Part shown: positions 12,001 to 23,080 of the stretch, one piece after another | Layout: every line of letters starts with the position of its first letter | Position numbering within the stretch: position 1 is the stretch's first letter | Assembly: GCA_032358255.1 (NCBI GenBank) | Contig: JAULBX010008883.1 | Coordinates: 293,793 to 357,792, forward strand | DNA from: Heterotrichella gracilis | Lineage: Eukaryota > Sar > Xanthophyceae > Tribonematales > Xanthonemataceae | Length of the DNA: 64,000 nt | Direction of reading: 5' to 3' | The notes under the pieces: generated by a model | What the model saw: the letters and a program-made list of their open reading frames with translations, nothing else | What the model was told of the DNA's origin: nothing | The model's database searches: none | Translations under genes and position numbers: made by a program

Positions 12001-14584
12001 TGCATTGTTCAACACACCATCAACCACCAAAGCCCTCAGCCTCATCATGCCGTTCCAACAGTGACAGCAGCACACCACAACCACTCCCTGCCTGGACGGC
12101 CTCTGTCAGCTTCCCACACATTTTGGAAGGACATACAAGATGAAGGAACAGGGACTGTACTAGACCATCTACAGAGCTGTTACAAGCCCCAGTGCAAGGC
12201 CAAGGTTTAGGGTTTAGGGCAGCCCACTCACTTGAGATACAGCGTCTCAAACTCGTCTCCCCAGGTGTCAGCCAGGCCAGGCGCCTCGTTGGGGCAGAAC
12301 AGCGACCAGTGCTCGTTTGCCTCCACGCGCTTCATGAACAGGTCGTTCACCCACAGGCCGTAGAAAAGGTCGCGGGCGCGCGCCTCCTCCTTGCCGTGGT
12401 TCTTGCGCAGGTCAAGGAAGTCAAACACATCTGCAGGGGGGGCAGGGTGGAAGGGGTGAGCCAGGGGCCAGTGGTGGTAGGTTTGTGTGGTGCAGCCGCT
12501 TGGCTATCCAGTGCACAGAGCCGCAAGTTGGCATTGCAGTGGTTGGTATCAAAGGGTTACAGGCATGCTGGGATGCCGGTAGATGTGAGACTTTAAACGA
12601 CTGGGTTGCCAGGCGGGTGTGGTGCCTCGTACCCGCGTGCCATGGCTCGATGTAGATGGCAAACGCGCCCTTGCGCTTACCGCCGCCCTGGTCCACATAG
12701 CGGGCGGTGTCGTTGAACACGCGCAGCATGGGCACAATGCCGTTGGAGGTGCCGTTGGTGCCGCGGATGTAGCTGCCAGTAGCCCTGCACAAGGGGCGCA
12801 CACAGAGTGAGCTGACAGCGTCTTGCTGTACAAGTGAGTTGTGTACTGGTATCAACCTTGTGTGCGAGCATAGCATGCAGCTCAGTCACTTGGCCTGACT
12901 ATCCAATTGGTGGCAAACTGGCAAGTAGTTTTTGCCTTCTCCAAGCAGCGGTTTGTGGTGGGTAAACTTGAACAGCAACCCAGTTTATGCAACTCACGTG
13001 TAAAGGCTTACTGGCCTTACCTGATGCAGTGGATGGACAGCCCAATGCCGCCAGCGCTCTTGGAGATGGCAGCGCACTCCTTCAGGGTGTCGTAGATGCC
13101 CTCAATGGAGTCATTCTTCATGCAGATCAGGAAGCAGGAGCTCAGCTGGGGCCTGGGGGTGCCCGCGTTGAAGAGGGTGGGGGAGGCATGGGTGAACCAC
13201 CGCTCAGACAGCAGGTGGTAGGTCTGGATGGCAGCATCCACATCTTCCTTGTGGATGCCCACAGACACCCGCATCAGCATGTGCTGGGGCCGCTCCACCA
13301 CCTTGCCGTTGATCCTCAGCAGGTAGGACCGCTCCAAGGTCTGCGTGAAGCAGTGGGTGTGTGAACAAGGGGAGCCGAGGGACACAAGGGTGTGTGAGGC
13401 GGCAGGAGGACGGCCCAAGGAGGCTACCAGTGGGGGGGTGGCTCACAAGCGTGGGTTTGCTGTCATGGCAGGCTAGGATCAAGTTGTAAAATACATATTG
13501 CTATACAAGCGGTGAAAGGGAAGGCAGATATACAAGAGCAAAGGACCTTGATGGCTGGCATCAGTCTAGGCTTGGCCATGTGGATGCTAAGATGTACGGC
13601 AAAACCCAAACTCCACCCACACTGGCTATGGGATTGAGGGATACGTTGAAAGTAACAAGACTGGCTATGTTTGACAAGACCAGGGCAGCCGGCAGGCTTG
13701 TGGGCAGCCACAGCATCTTGGCATCTTGCAGCAGGCCTACCTTGAAACCAAAGTAGTCGTAGTCATAGTCCCTGTCGTAGATAATCTCGCTGTCAAGGCG
13801 CTTGGCGTGCTACAGGTTCACAAAAGGGGTGCGTGTCAGCAAAGCGCCAACTGCGTGCTTGAATCAGTTTGCATCTGGGCGACAGCTCATTTTGGTTTGA
13901 AATGGACCCACATACCTCCAGGATAATCTCGTACACGTCCGTTGCAACCAAAGGCGCAGGCTGGCTGTTCTTTGGGTTGACGTGGTTGTACATAATCTTC
14001 ACCCTGCGCAAGGAACACGTCCGTCAAGGGCCACCCGTGATGCACATTCAATGGGCATTCAAACATAACACCATTCAAACCACGTACGTCTCACTGAAGC
14101 TCTTCAGCGTGTTCTTGTGGAGGTTGGAGACTGCGATTCTGGCTGCCAGCTGCAAGTTCACACAGAGAGTTAGCTACGGGGAGAAGTTAAGGACGTGCAG
14201 CAGGTGCAGATTTGTCGAGGCTTACCAGGGCATAGTCAGGATGGGTGGCAGTCATCGAAGCGGCCGTCTCTGCTGCAAGCTCGTCCAGCTCGCTTGTGGT
14301 GACGCCCTTGTACACACCCGTTGTGACCTTCTGGGCGACCAGCACCTGCAGCGTAGGGACACCATAGCTCAGCACCAGCAAACGATGGCGTTGTCTGTTT
14401 CCATCCCAACTGCTCACAGCAGGCAGGCCACGCAGCAGGAGTTACACACCAAGGCACCCACAGCGGGCAAACTCACCGGGTCACAGAACTCTGGGTTGAG
14501 CCCATAGGAGAGCTTGTTGATTCTGGCTGTGATCTTGTCGAAATGGACCTGCTCCTGCCTGCCGTCGCGCTTGACGACGTACAT
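9025..14584 (-). CDS. RNR1: Ribonucleoside-diphosphate reductase large subunit (class Ia R1)
   Basis: Reduces ribonucleoside diphosphates to deoxyribonucleotides together with the R2 radical subunit in the cytosol. The start [12 protein letters not shown] (14584) matches the canonical N-terminus and opens the ATP-cone. About 15 exons follow in order. Landmarks are [14 protein letters not shown] (about 13290), PQLSSCF carrying the substrate-site cysteine (about 13150), the active-site segment around AVCNLAS (about 11510), PMPTAS (about 10280), and the C-terminal redox tail CLMCGS just before TAA at 9025. All regions of a full-length eukaryotic R1 are present without intein or frameshift. Exon 1 spans 14477-14584 and the last exon about 9025-9148. 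The intron near 12205 holds two telomere-like heptamers. Confidence 0.97.
12203..12220. repeat. Interstitial telomere-type repeat in an RNR1 intron
   Basis: Two consecutive ggtttag-type heptamers (TTTAGGG family) lie in the intron following the exon that ends near 12231 on the minus strand. Confidence 0.85.
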
Positions 14585-15832
14585 CGTGACACGCTTGTTG
14601 AGTGGGAGGTTGACCCAACTTGTCCTCCACCTCAGACGGTTATATACCAAAGCTTGGCATCAGTTTAAAGCCTGTCAGAAGCGCTGCTCAAGAACTGGGT
14701 TTGCGAACTTTTGAACTGTGGGGCCGTTTTCAGGCCTTTGTAGCTTTGAAAAGTTCTGGCTGCCTGCAAAGCTGTTTTTCAAACGCCCGTTTTGAATTCT
14801 GCGGCGGCGCTGCCGCCGTCGGACGGCATGACCCCATATGCGGTCATGCAGTTCAAAAGTGGGGGAGAACATTTAAAGCACCAGCTGGCTGAAAATTTTC
14901 AGTGAAAGCCTTTTGACAAGGCATATCGACACAAAAGGACGCCTATTTACAGCAGGACTCAAGTGAAAAGTCAAGCTTTACAAGCCAGCAAGGGCTCATG
15001 TGGTTGACCACGCCGTGCTCCCTTGCCCCTTAGCACAAGGCGGGATGTGGTCATTGCACACGAGGCATCGAGTTTAGTACACAGCACACAGGTACAGTAC
15101 AGTCACACGCATGACCCAGGCGGTTGCATATACCAGTTGTGGTGTGTGCAGTCCTGTGCTTCTCATGTCGCTGGCTAATACCCATCATGGAGCCCAACAC
15201 AATTTGCTGGGCAAGGGTTAGGATAGAGAAGTTCTGGGGTTTCTAAAGTTGTATGCTGAGGCGATTAGTTGAATCAGGTACCTTTTGATCTCAACGCTAC
15301 AGTGAGGGGGTTGCTTGACAACATTGCCCATATTTGCATGACGTTTCACTCCCTAAGCAATGATGGCGGAGATTGAAGCACTATCGCTGATGATGTTTGG
15401 GATATTACAACTGTCTACCAAGACACTGTTATTGACGCGAGTCTGGTGCAATTGCTGCTATCAATTGAATTCTAGATATTTGCCCAGCTGCAGCAATGCT
15501 GTGTGCTACACCAAAGCACCAACGTTGATTCAACTCATGGCTACGTGGCTGACGGTGGCATGACCATGGGCACCGTTCAATGTTCTGAAGTAATCGAGCA
15601 GTATTGCTACCATACAGGGCTATTAGCAGCCAGACTGCGTTATCCTACACAAAGTCTAACAAGTAAGTGTATAAATAAGTAGCCTGTGCAGTGGCCTTGG
15701 TGCACAAAGTTGTGAAGTGATGCACTTTTTGCAAAACACCACTGGAAGAGAGCAGAACTAACCTGGGAAAAAAAAGCAACTTATTGCCAACTCTTGTCTA
15801 CCCCAAGCAAAAAAAAGCCCCACAGCGCCCCG
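14585..15832. other. Intergenic region upstream of RNR1
   Basis: This holds the presumed RNR1 promoter and the 3' flank of the glycosyltransferase gene. No ORF with recognisable features is seen. A GC-rich patch lies around 14800-14830. Confidence 0.5.
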
Positions 15833-18800
15833 CTAAACCTTGACTGCCTCTGCTACATTGTGGACCATCTTCTCAAAAGTCTGCGCCAGCCTGGCCTCCC
15901 CTGCCCTCTCATTCAAGTCATCCTTGGGCTCTATAGACCCAGTCTGTGAGGCAATCGCGGCGCCGTCCTGCCTGGGCAACGCAGGCGTGAGGAAGTCGTC
16001 AGCGGCTGTGAAGCCCCGAATGAGCGCCTGCGGACCAAGGTTGGCGTAAGGTGAACCGGCTCGTGAAGGACAGGAATGCATGGCCTGCGGCCACTGTTGG
16101 TGAATGCAACCCCTAGAGGTGCCTGTGCCTTGTGCCTGGCAGCAAGTCCACGGCATGATTGCTGCAGAGAGCGCATGGAGAGGCGGCATGTTAGCAGCCT
16201 GCTGAAGGTACCATGCATGCCAGCTGCCTGCATGTGGCGTACGCTAGGCCCTGCAGTGTGACAGGCATTGCACACAAGAAAGCAAGCACGAGGATGCCTT
16301 ATTGAATTACCCATCATCAGGGCCATGCCACACCACCACAGCACCCACTGGGCCTCACTACCCCCCACCTGTGGCGCGTATGCCCGTATGAACAGCCCGT
16401 TCTTGACCAGGTTGTCCACCACGTCTGGGTCTGACCACACCAGCCGCTCCTTGAACCACTGGAACAGCTCCTCGTCCGTCTTCAGGGAGGCAGCCAGGAA
16501 CGCCTGCACACCACGCGGGGGGTGAGCAGCAGCCTATGTGGATGTCGACATTGGGCCAGTGGCAAGGGAAACCCACATGTTCCAAGAACTACATTAGTAC
16601 AAGGGAGAACACATGACAGCAAGGTGTGCAGCATTTGGAACAACCCATTGGCTGACATCAAAGAGCACAAAAGGGCAAGCCCCGGCAGCGCTTCATTTGT
16701 GTGCTCCTGGCAGGCCAAGCAGGGTGTGCGAGAGGACAATGCCCGCCATGTGCCTTACCATTCTGTCAAAGGGCAGGATGAAGCATCGCTTAGCGTCCTC
16801 CTCAGTGGGCGCGCAGTCGCAGCGGTCCCTGCGGCTCTTGAGGTCACTGAACCGGTTGTATGTGAAGTGCAGCACAGCAGAGCGGGTGGAGGTCTCCTCC
16901 CTGGAAACAAAGAAACAGGGAGGGTCATTGCCTGCTGCTGCAATGGCACCCATGTTCTCATGTGCTGCGACACCCAGTATGTGTAAACTGCAATCCCCTT
17001 GCCACATCCCTCCTCATATGACCCTCTCAACATATCCCCCAGGCCAGCACTACCAGCTGATGCAGAGCAGCCGTGGAACGACTGTGGCGCTCAGTGGTGA
17101 CCATGCACCCCCCTCCACCTACCTTGGACTCTTATTATAGTTGTGCCATCGGTGCGCGCCATTGGGTCGAAGCCCATCCTGCACCCGCGCCGCCGACTTC
17201 CCGTTGCCATACGTGATGAAGTAGTTGGGGTTGCCGCGCGCGACTGTGTGGTAGCTCTTGAAGTACATGTCAGAGACCACGTGGTGGTAGTTGCGCTTGA
17301 ACAGCGTGACCTGGCAAACAGCAACCCATTTCATCGCGCATGCACCTTTGTTAGCCCAGGCACCCTTGTGGAAGCCCCCACCAGTCACCAATCCACACGC
17401 GCGAGCGCTTCATTACATACTACCAAGCTCACCCTGCCGCATCACCATGCGCATGCACATCGTGCACTACAGGAGTGCACCCATGTGATCCATCCCTGCT
17501 CCCTGCTCCCTCACCACATCTCGCAGCAACATGCACATCCCATGCAAATCGTGTGCCCAGCCCCCTCACCTCAGTGAATGGGTCTTCCACATGGTCTGAC
17601 TCGGGCATGGCCTCGTAGTTAGGGAACACCACATTGTCCACCTCTGGTGCGTATGCCGCCAGGATCTGCTGCAGGGAGTAGTCGGGTGTGCCGCCGGGGT
17701 ACATGAGCTCATCCGTGTCCACATGCAGGATCCAGTCCATGTGGTCCTGGCGGGCGTAGCCGATGGCCGCTGGGGAGGGGGGTACAGGTTGTGGGGTCAA
17801 CACAGTGTGAACATGTGCATTGCTACTGCAGGAAGCGCGAGTTGCTCATCCAAATTTTGGGGACGAATATGTTGGTTGGATGCCAGCCGGGCCGGATACA
17901 AAAACAGCAGCACAAATAATTGAGGGCAAAGATTGGACTGCAAATGACTGCATGGGCATCTGATGCATGCGCCATCCGCCTGTACTGATTGCCATGCGCT
18001 GCATGCGTCATCTGTTTGCACTAATGGCCATGTGCGTATTGGCCCAAAGCCCCACCTTCCATGTTCAGGCTCTGCAGCACAAACAGCTCGTGGTTGCACG
18101 GCTTGTGGAAGAACGCTGACAGCCACGTCTCATTCCAGATGCGGCTGTTGGCATGCCGGTTCTTGAGCGCATCATCCCTGGGGATGCATTTCACCCCTGG
18201 GACCCGCTCCAGTGTGGCCATCACGTGGGGCTTGGCGGCTGCCCCCTCCACAAATAGGTAGTATGTGCCCACGCCGATGGCTTGGTGGTACCGCAGCCAC
18301 TTCTTGATCTGGGGCAAGCTCTCAGAGGTGGTGGAGACAAAGGCAAGCTGCATGGTGCACAGTAACGATGATCACTCCAGCAAGGTGTGGACCATAATGC
18401 AGCTTGCATAACACAGGAGGGTGGGCATTTTCATGGAGGCCATGATTCAGTGCAGTGCTGCGCCTCAGCGGATTTGAGAACGCGGGGGACCAAAGCCCAC
18501 CTTTGGGCCATTCGCATCCACCCCCGGTGCTCTCCACGTGCCGCTGGTGATCTGCACGATAGGCTGCCTCAGCGGGTCGACCTGGCTGGCCTGCCCACTG
18601 CCCACTGCAGCGCTGTCTCGGGGTAGCTGGTGTTCTAGCTCTGCTCGCCAGTTGGCATGGTCACTGCAGCACATGTGCCCATATGGGTGCTGGGTGGGGG
18701 GTTGCAGTCACAGGCTATGACTGTGTACCAGCTGGTGTCCAGAGATAGCGCGTGGCATGCACACCAGTTGGTGCATAGGCTTCCAGCTGTGTGTGCACTG

Positions 18801-19243
18801 GACACACAATGACTGCCAGGTGCACCACCATTCCAGGTAGACTGCACGCCCAGAGTGGATGCATGAGAGGTTACGTGCACCCTTACCCGAAGCCTGGATG
18901 CGACTGTATGTGCACCTCGTGGCCTGCTGGCTTGGATGTCAACTGCAGACAGTGGACAAAGCGCCTTAGTGTGGGATTACCTTGCCTAAACACTGTGAAT
19001 GCACTGAGCGTTCCAACGACAGCATGACACGCTATGTACCAAGTGAGTGACCGTGGCAGGTGGTGCCGTGTTCGTAAAACCAGCAACAGCCATGCATATG
19101 CCCAGAGGTGCACCTCACTTGCATACCTGTAGGTACATAGTAAACAACACCAGAGACAGTATTGGTACGAAAAAGATTATGCTGCCACCCTTGCTTGCTG
19201 CCCAAATGCGAGCAGGTTGCAGCTTAGCGGCTGCTTTCGCCAT
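15833..19243 (-). CDS. Glycosyltransferase family 92-like protein, type II membrane
   Basis: Likely a Golgi glycosyltransferase of the GT92 (DUF23) type. The first exon (19243 to about 19126) encodes a short basic N-terminus and one hydrophobic signal anchor ([20 protein letters not shown]), ending at a gtatgc donor. The catalytic part starts around 18353 with [18 protein letters not shown]. It continues through an exon with [13 protein letters not shown] (about 17730), where the DTDE is the expected DxD-type metal/sugar-nucleotide site, then [10 protein letters not shown] and [12 protein letters not shown] (about 17170). The C-terminal exons run to TAG at 15833. Exons between 18500 and 19100 are less certain. 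The donor sugar and acceptor cannot be inferred. Family assignment is good; precise function is unknown. Confidence 0.8.
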
Positions 19244-20069
19244 GCTGGCTCGCGCCCCAAGAGTCACACTCCGTCACACCATTTGATAAACGCCCGCCAG
19301 TCCTAGCCAGTGAAAGCTGACCCAAGAAGTGTCCTTATTTCATTATAATAAGAACCCGAACCGAGTCTGGATACGGCAGGTTGCCACACCACCCGCAGGG
19401 CTTATCCGCATGTGTACAATGCATGCATACGAGATTATCCACATGGGGTGCCTTCCCACATGGTGGATTACAAGGTGTCGTAATCAAGCAGCATGACCTA
19501 GATAGGAATTAGAAAACGTTGGGGTTAGCGATCCACTGTTGAAAAGCACGTTCGAACCGTCCAACACCCCGCTTATCACCCACCTGTTCTTGCCAGGCGG
19601 GCGCCCTTCAAACAGTACTGGCTTCTGGCACCCAGCTTCCTTGCCTTCTCACTCGGCTTCCCTTGACCCAAATGGATTGACCCAATTTTTTCGCTGCCGT
19701 ACACAATCCCTGCAGCCTGCTGTGCAGGCTATAATATCTTTGAAGGTAGCCACACAGTAGGAGTGTGTAGTGTATGCTAGCGACGACTGATACGCTTATA
19801 GTTGTTGCAGTCCACGACACCGCATGTATGATGCATGCATGCTAAGGTGAAGTCAGAGTGCGACACGTAGGATAGAAAGGCCAAAACTGCTTTATCTATA
19901 CCCCTTCTCTCATACCCCTGTTCTCTCCATCGGTCAAGACCGTGTTTGTCCTGCTTATATTACCAACTACATAGCGATGCTCCAGGACATGCCGTGCCTG
20001 CATTTCACACCTCTACAACGTCGAGAACAGCTTGAGAAAGCTTTTACACAATGTACTTACGTGCTTGAG
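19244..20069. other. Intergenic region
   Basis: Upstream flank of the glycosyltransferase gene. Only short ORFs without features are present. A TGCATGCA palindrome cluster occurs at about 19828-19842. Confidence 0.5.
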
Positions 20070-20516
20070 TCATAAACAGTTATTATGCTGTCGCGTTTCC
20101 GTATTGGCCACTTGACCATCCTTGGATATTTCAAGATCATCCACCTCTTTCCATGGCTGTCTTCGCCACTCACAGATGACACAGACGAATCGCACGGTAT
20201 CAGCCTTCTCCCGTTGGTAACACTGCTCTTCAGGAGTTTCAAAAAGGTAAAGTTTCAATGCAGTGGGCTGCTGCTGCTGCTGGGCGCCTGTGGTGGTTGG
20301 GGGGGTGTAGTTGAAGCCTGTGGAGGCTGTGGTGGTGCGGCAAAGGCTGGGTGGTAGCGGGGAGGGGTGACGTGGCAAGCAGTGGCGAATCCAGTCTCTT
20401 TGCTTTTTGGTACGGCTCAGCAGCTGTGGCCTGTGACTCACCAAGCCTGTGTGCCTGCAGGACCATGGTGTGCCAGCCCCAGCTGCCAACGCTCTCCTGG
20501 GGGTACTGAACGACAA
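20070..20516 (-). other. Uncertain ORF with charged C-terminal part
   Basis: An open frame of 148 codons. The last 65 residues have a globular, charged composition (for example LYLFETPEEQ and CVICEWRRQPWKEVDDL), after a Q-run and low-complexity T/P-rich stretch. It overlaps, on the opposite strand, a well-phased small exon of the plus-strand gene at 20461-20531, so at most one may be real in the overlap. I do not recognise a family. Confidence 0.25.
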
Positions 20517-21959
20517 CGAGAGCTATCAAGGTTGGCCCAAAGCTGCAAAAAATTTGAACCCATGATGCAACTGTCTACAGCTGCGCACACTTCCCACCCA
20601 CTCTGCACCTGTTTGGTTGCACACGGCCTCAAACCCGAAAAAGTATGATATAGTTTTTAATTTTATATTCATTCTAGTTACATAAGTAAATTTTACAGAG
20701 CACACAACTCCTTGACTGTTGCGCCCTGCATGGTGCAGGGGTGCTGGCGATCCTGGAGAGCTTCTGCAGCAGTCCAGACAACCTGCAGCGGCTCCAACAG
20801 CTTCTTCAGTTAGACAATAATGCCCTGGACGGGTTGATTAGATTAGCAGTAGCTATAGACGCGAAGAGCCTGCCAAAGCTCAATCGGCTGCTTACCTCAC
20901 GGGCATTTGCTGAAGAGTCTGTGGACCACTTGTCGACGCTGATCTCCTACCTGGACGAGCCTTTCATGCTAGGCAAGTGTAGGGTCAGCGATGCACACCA
21001 TGTTTGGTCAGTGGTGCACATTCCATCACAACTTAGCATCCATTATCAACACATGCATATACCCTGCAGGTGTGATCAACCTGCTCAAGGCGCACGAGGG
21101 GTCAGGCAGCGGCCTGCAGCCCCTGGCCCGCATGATCTCGCAGTTCCAGGATGGGCACACTGCGGCAGGCGCGACGCACTCCATAGCAGCCATAAGCAGC
21201 GACCAGCGGTCCCTGGTGGGGTTCAAGGGCATGCTGGGCTCAATGACTGAGGAGTCTGCGCAGGGCTGTGGCCAGCTGCTGCAGGAGCTTGGGACTAGTG
21301 CAAGTGCCCTGCAGGGGCTGAACAACATCTTCTGCGACATGCGCGATGTGGAGTGCGCAGGCGGGTGGCAGCGGCTGCTGGGGCGCGTGTTCAGCGGGCA
21401 TGAACAGGTGGGTGGGCCTTAGCGCGAGTTATGTCACTGGCGGTGCATGGCCAGATTTGGTAGCACATATGCACACACACTTCATCCATGCAAGCATCAA
21501 TGAGAGTGGCACCCGTTTTCTGGATGGTGGTCGATCAATTTTACAGGACAAATTTTGCAAGTACGCTGTGCAGCTGATCAACCAAATGGTATAAGCAGTG
21601 CGCGCGCAAAATGCGCATGTGGCTGGCTGCTAAAATTGCTATATTGCTGGAATTCATATAACTGACAACCGGACCAATCATTTCCTGTGCAGCTGGAGTC
21701 AAAGGGCCTGTGCAGACTGCTCCTTCAACTGGATGACGAAGCGCTGGAGGGCATGCGGTGCCTGCTGAGGGACTTTGACCTTGAGTCCATGCAGGGTGTG
21801 GCAAAGTTCCTTGCAGTGTTCAATGACCCGGAGGCGCTCCACGGCATGAGCATCTTTCTGGCGAATGTGGGGACCCCAGGCATGCGCCGTATGTTCAAGT
21901 TGCCGCAGCTGATGGACAAAAACCCCTTGACAGTGATAGGGGAAGTGCTGACAACCTAG
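20461..21959 (+). CDS. Unrecognised leucine-rich helical protein (5' end undetermined)
   Basis: Four exons join cleanly. 20461-20531 ends in phase 1. The next (20739-20972) ends at a GC donor (ggcaagt). The third runs about 21070-21408, and the last about 21693-21959 with TAG. The sequence is a run of predicted short helices built on a recurring pattern of leucines and acidic pairs: NLQRLQQLLQLDNNALDGL, DHLSTLISYLDEPFML, KGLCRLLLQLDDEALEGM and FLAVFNDPEALHGM. This suggests an alpha-solenoid-like repeat protein, but I cannot name a family. No membrane span is visible. The start codon is not determined; an upstream first exon is expected. Confidence 0.6.
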
Positions 21960-23080
21960 CACCTGATGTGCCTACCGGCACGGTGAATGTACTTATGGGT
22001 TCACTGTTACACTGCAGTTTTCTTTCAGAAGCATAGTTGCTAGTTACGCACTCTGTACAGCATTCATAACGTAATGCAATTTTGAGTGAAATGCAGGGTG
22101 TTCTGCATTTATCTGCTCATTTAGTTTCGCTGGTGGCACAGGAAACTTTGACAATTGTGTTAACAGGTGTGCATGCGCACAACGAATAGTTGACTTTGGA
22201 AATAAATGACACATCAGTTACATTCCTTGATTGGCTTGTCTTGCAGCTATTTCCCAAACGCTAGGCTAGGCTCATTTTTCCGATCCATGGCTCCAAAGCC
22301 TTTTGATGCAAAAACAAGTTATAATTGTTTTTCATAAATGGTTTGACGTCAAACCCTAGATTAGGGCTATCAGCTGCACCTTTCTGGCGGCCAGCTGGTT
22401 GGTGCTTGGCGTGTGCCACTGAGCTTGAAGTGGGCATGCGTGCCTATCGATAGTACAGACTTATTGCGCACAGTTGGTAACTTGTCTGCTTGCACTCTCG
22501 TCACGTAGGATCGCGACGCCGTTAGTTTATCGTCGCGTGCTCACAAAGACCGTGCTTCGGTAAGCTACACTTCCTCGAAACTGGCACAGCTTCAGGCAGG
22601 TAACAGTATGCGTTGTGCACGATTAGGCATTAAAACAAGGAAGTGCTCGTTTGTGCGAAGGAAGCTTGAGCACCCCTCACACGGAGTACTGTCACAGCTA
22701 GCCACATTGTATCATGAACAGGCTGCATCGATTGGGTTTGCTTCTTCTGCCGCAATGACAATACGTTTGGAACGTGTTGGCGACAGTTCAAACACTGCCC
22801 TCTGCCATGTGCCGTTAACTCTCAAAAGCATCAGCTCATATGCATGCATGTTTTCGCAATGCATGCATATGCACTAAAGTAGTGGGACAAGGTGCACCTC
22901 TGGCACAAACTAAGTTGTCGTCAGCTGACGACTCAAAAAACCCACGTTTTGTCACAATTAAGCCAATGAGCTCCTGCCATTCAAGCCTTCACTAAGGCAT
23001 CCTTCGGCAGCCTGTACTTACCCACCCACCCAGCGCCCAACAAGTCATGTCGCACACCACAGGGACTACAACCAGCAGAG
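21960..23080. other. Intergenic region
   Basis: Flank between two plus-strand genes. A telomere-like pair (aaaccctagattaggg) lies near 22352 and two TGCATGCA palindromes near 22843 and 22860. No convincing ORF. Confidence 0.5.

Noticed and set aside
9025-14584. Possible intein or insertion in ribonucleotide reductase
   Set aside because: All interruptions have spliceosomal donors and acceptors, and the joined exons give an uninterrupted R1.
19530-19570. tRNA-like T-loop (gttcgaacc)
   Set aside because: The flanking bases do not pair as a T stem and no D or anticodon arm is found upstream.
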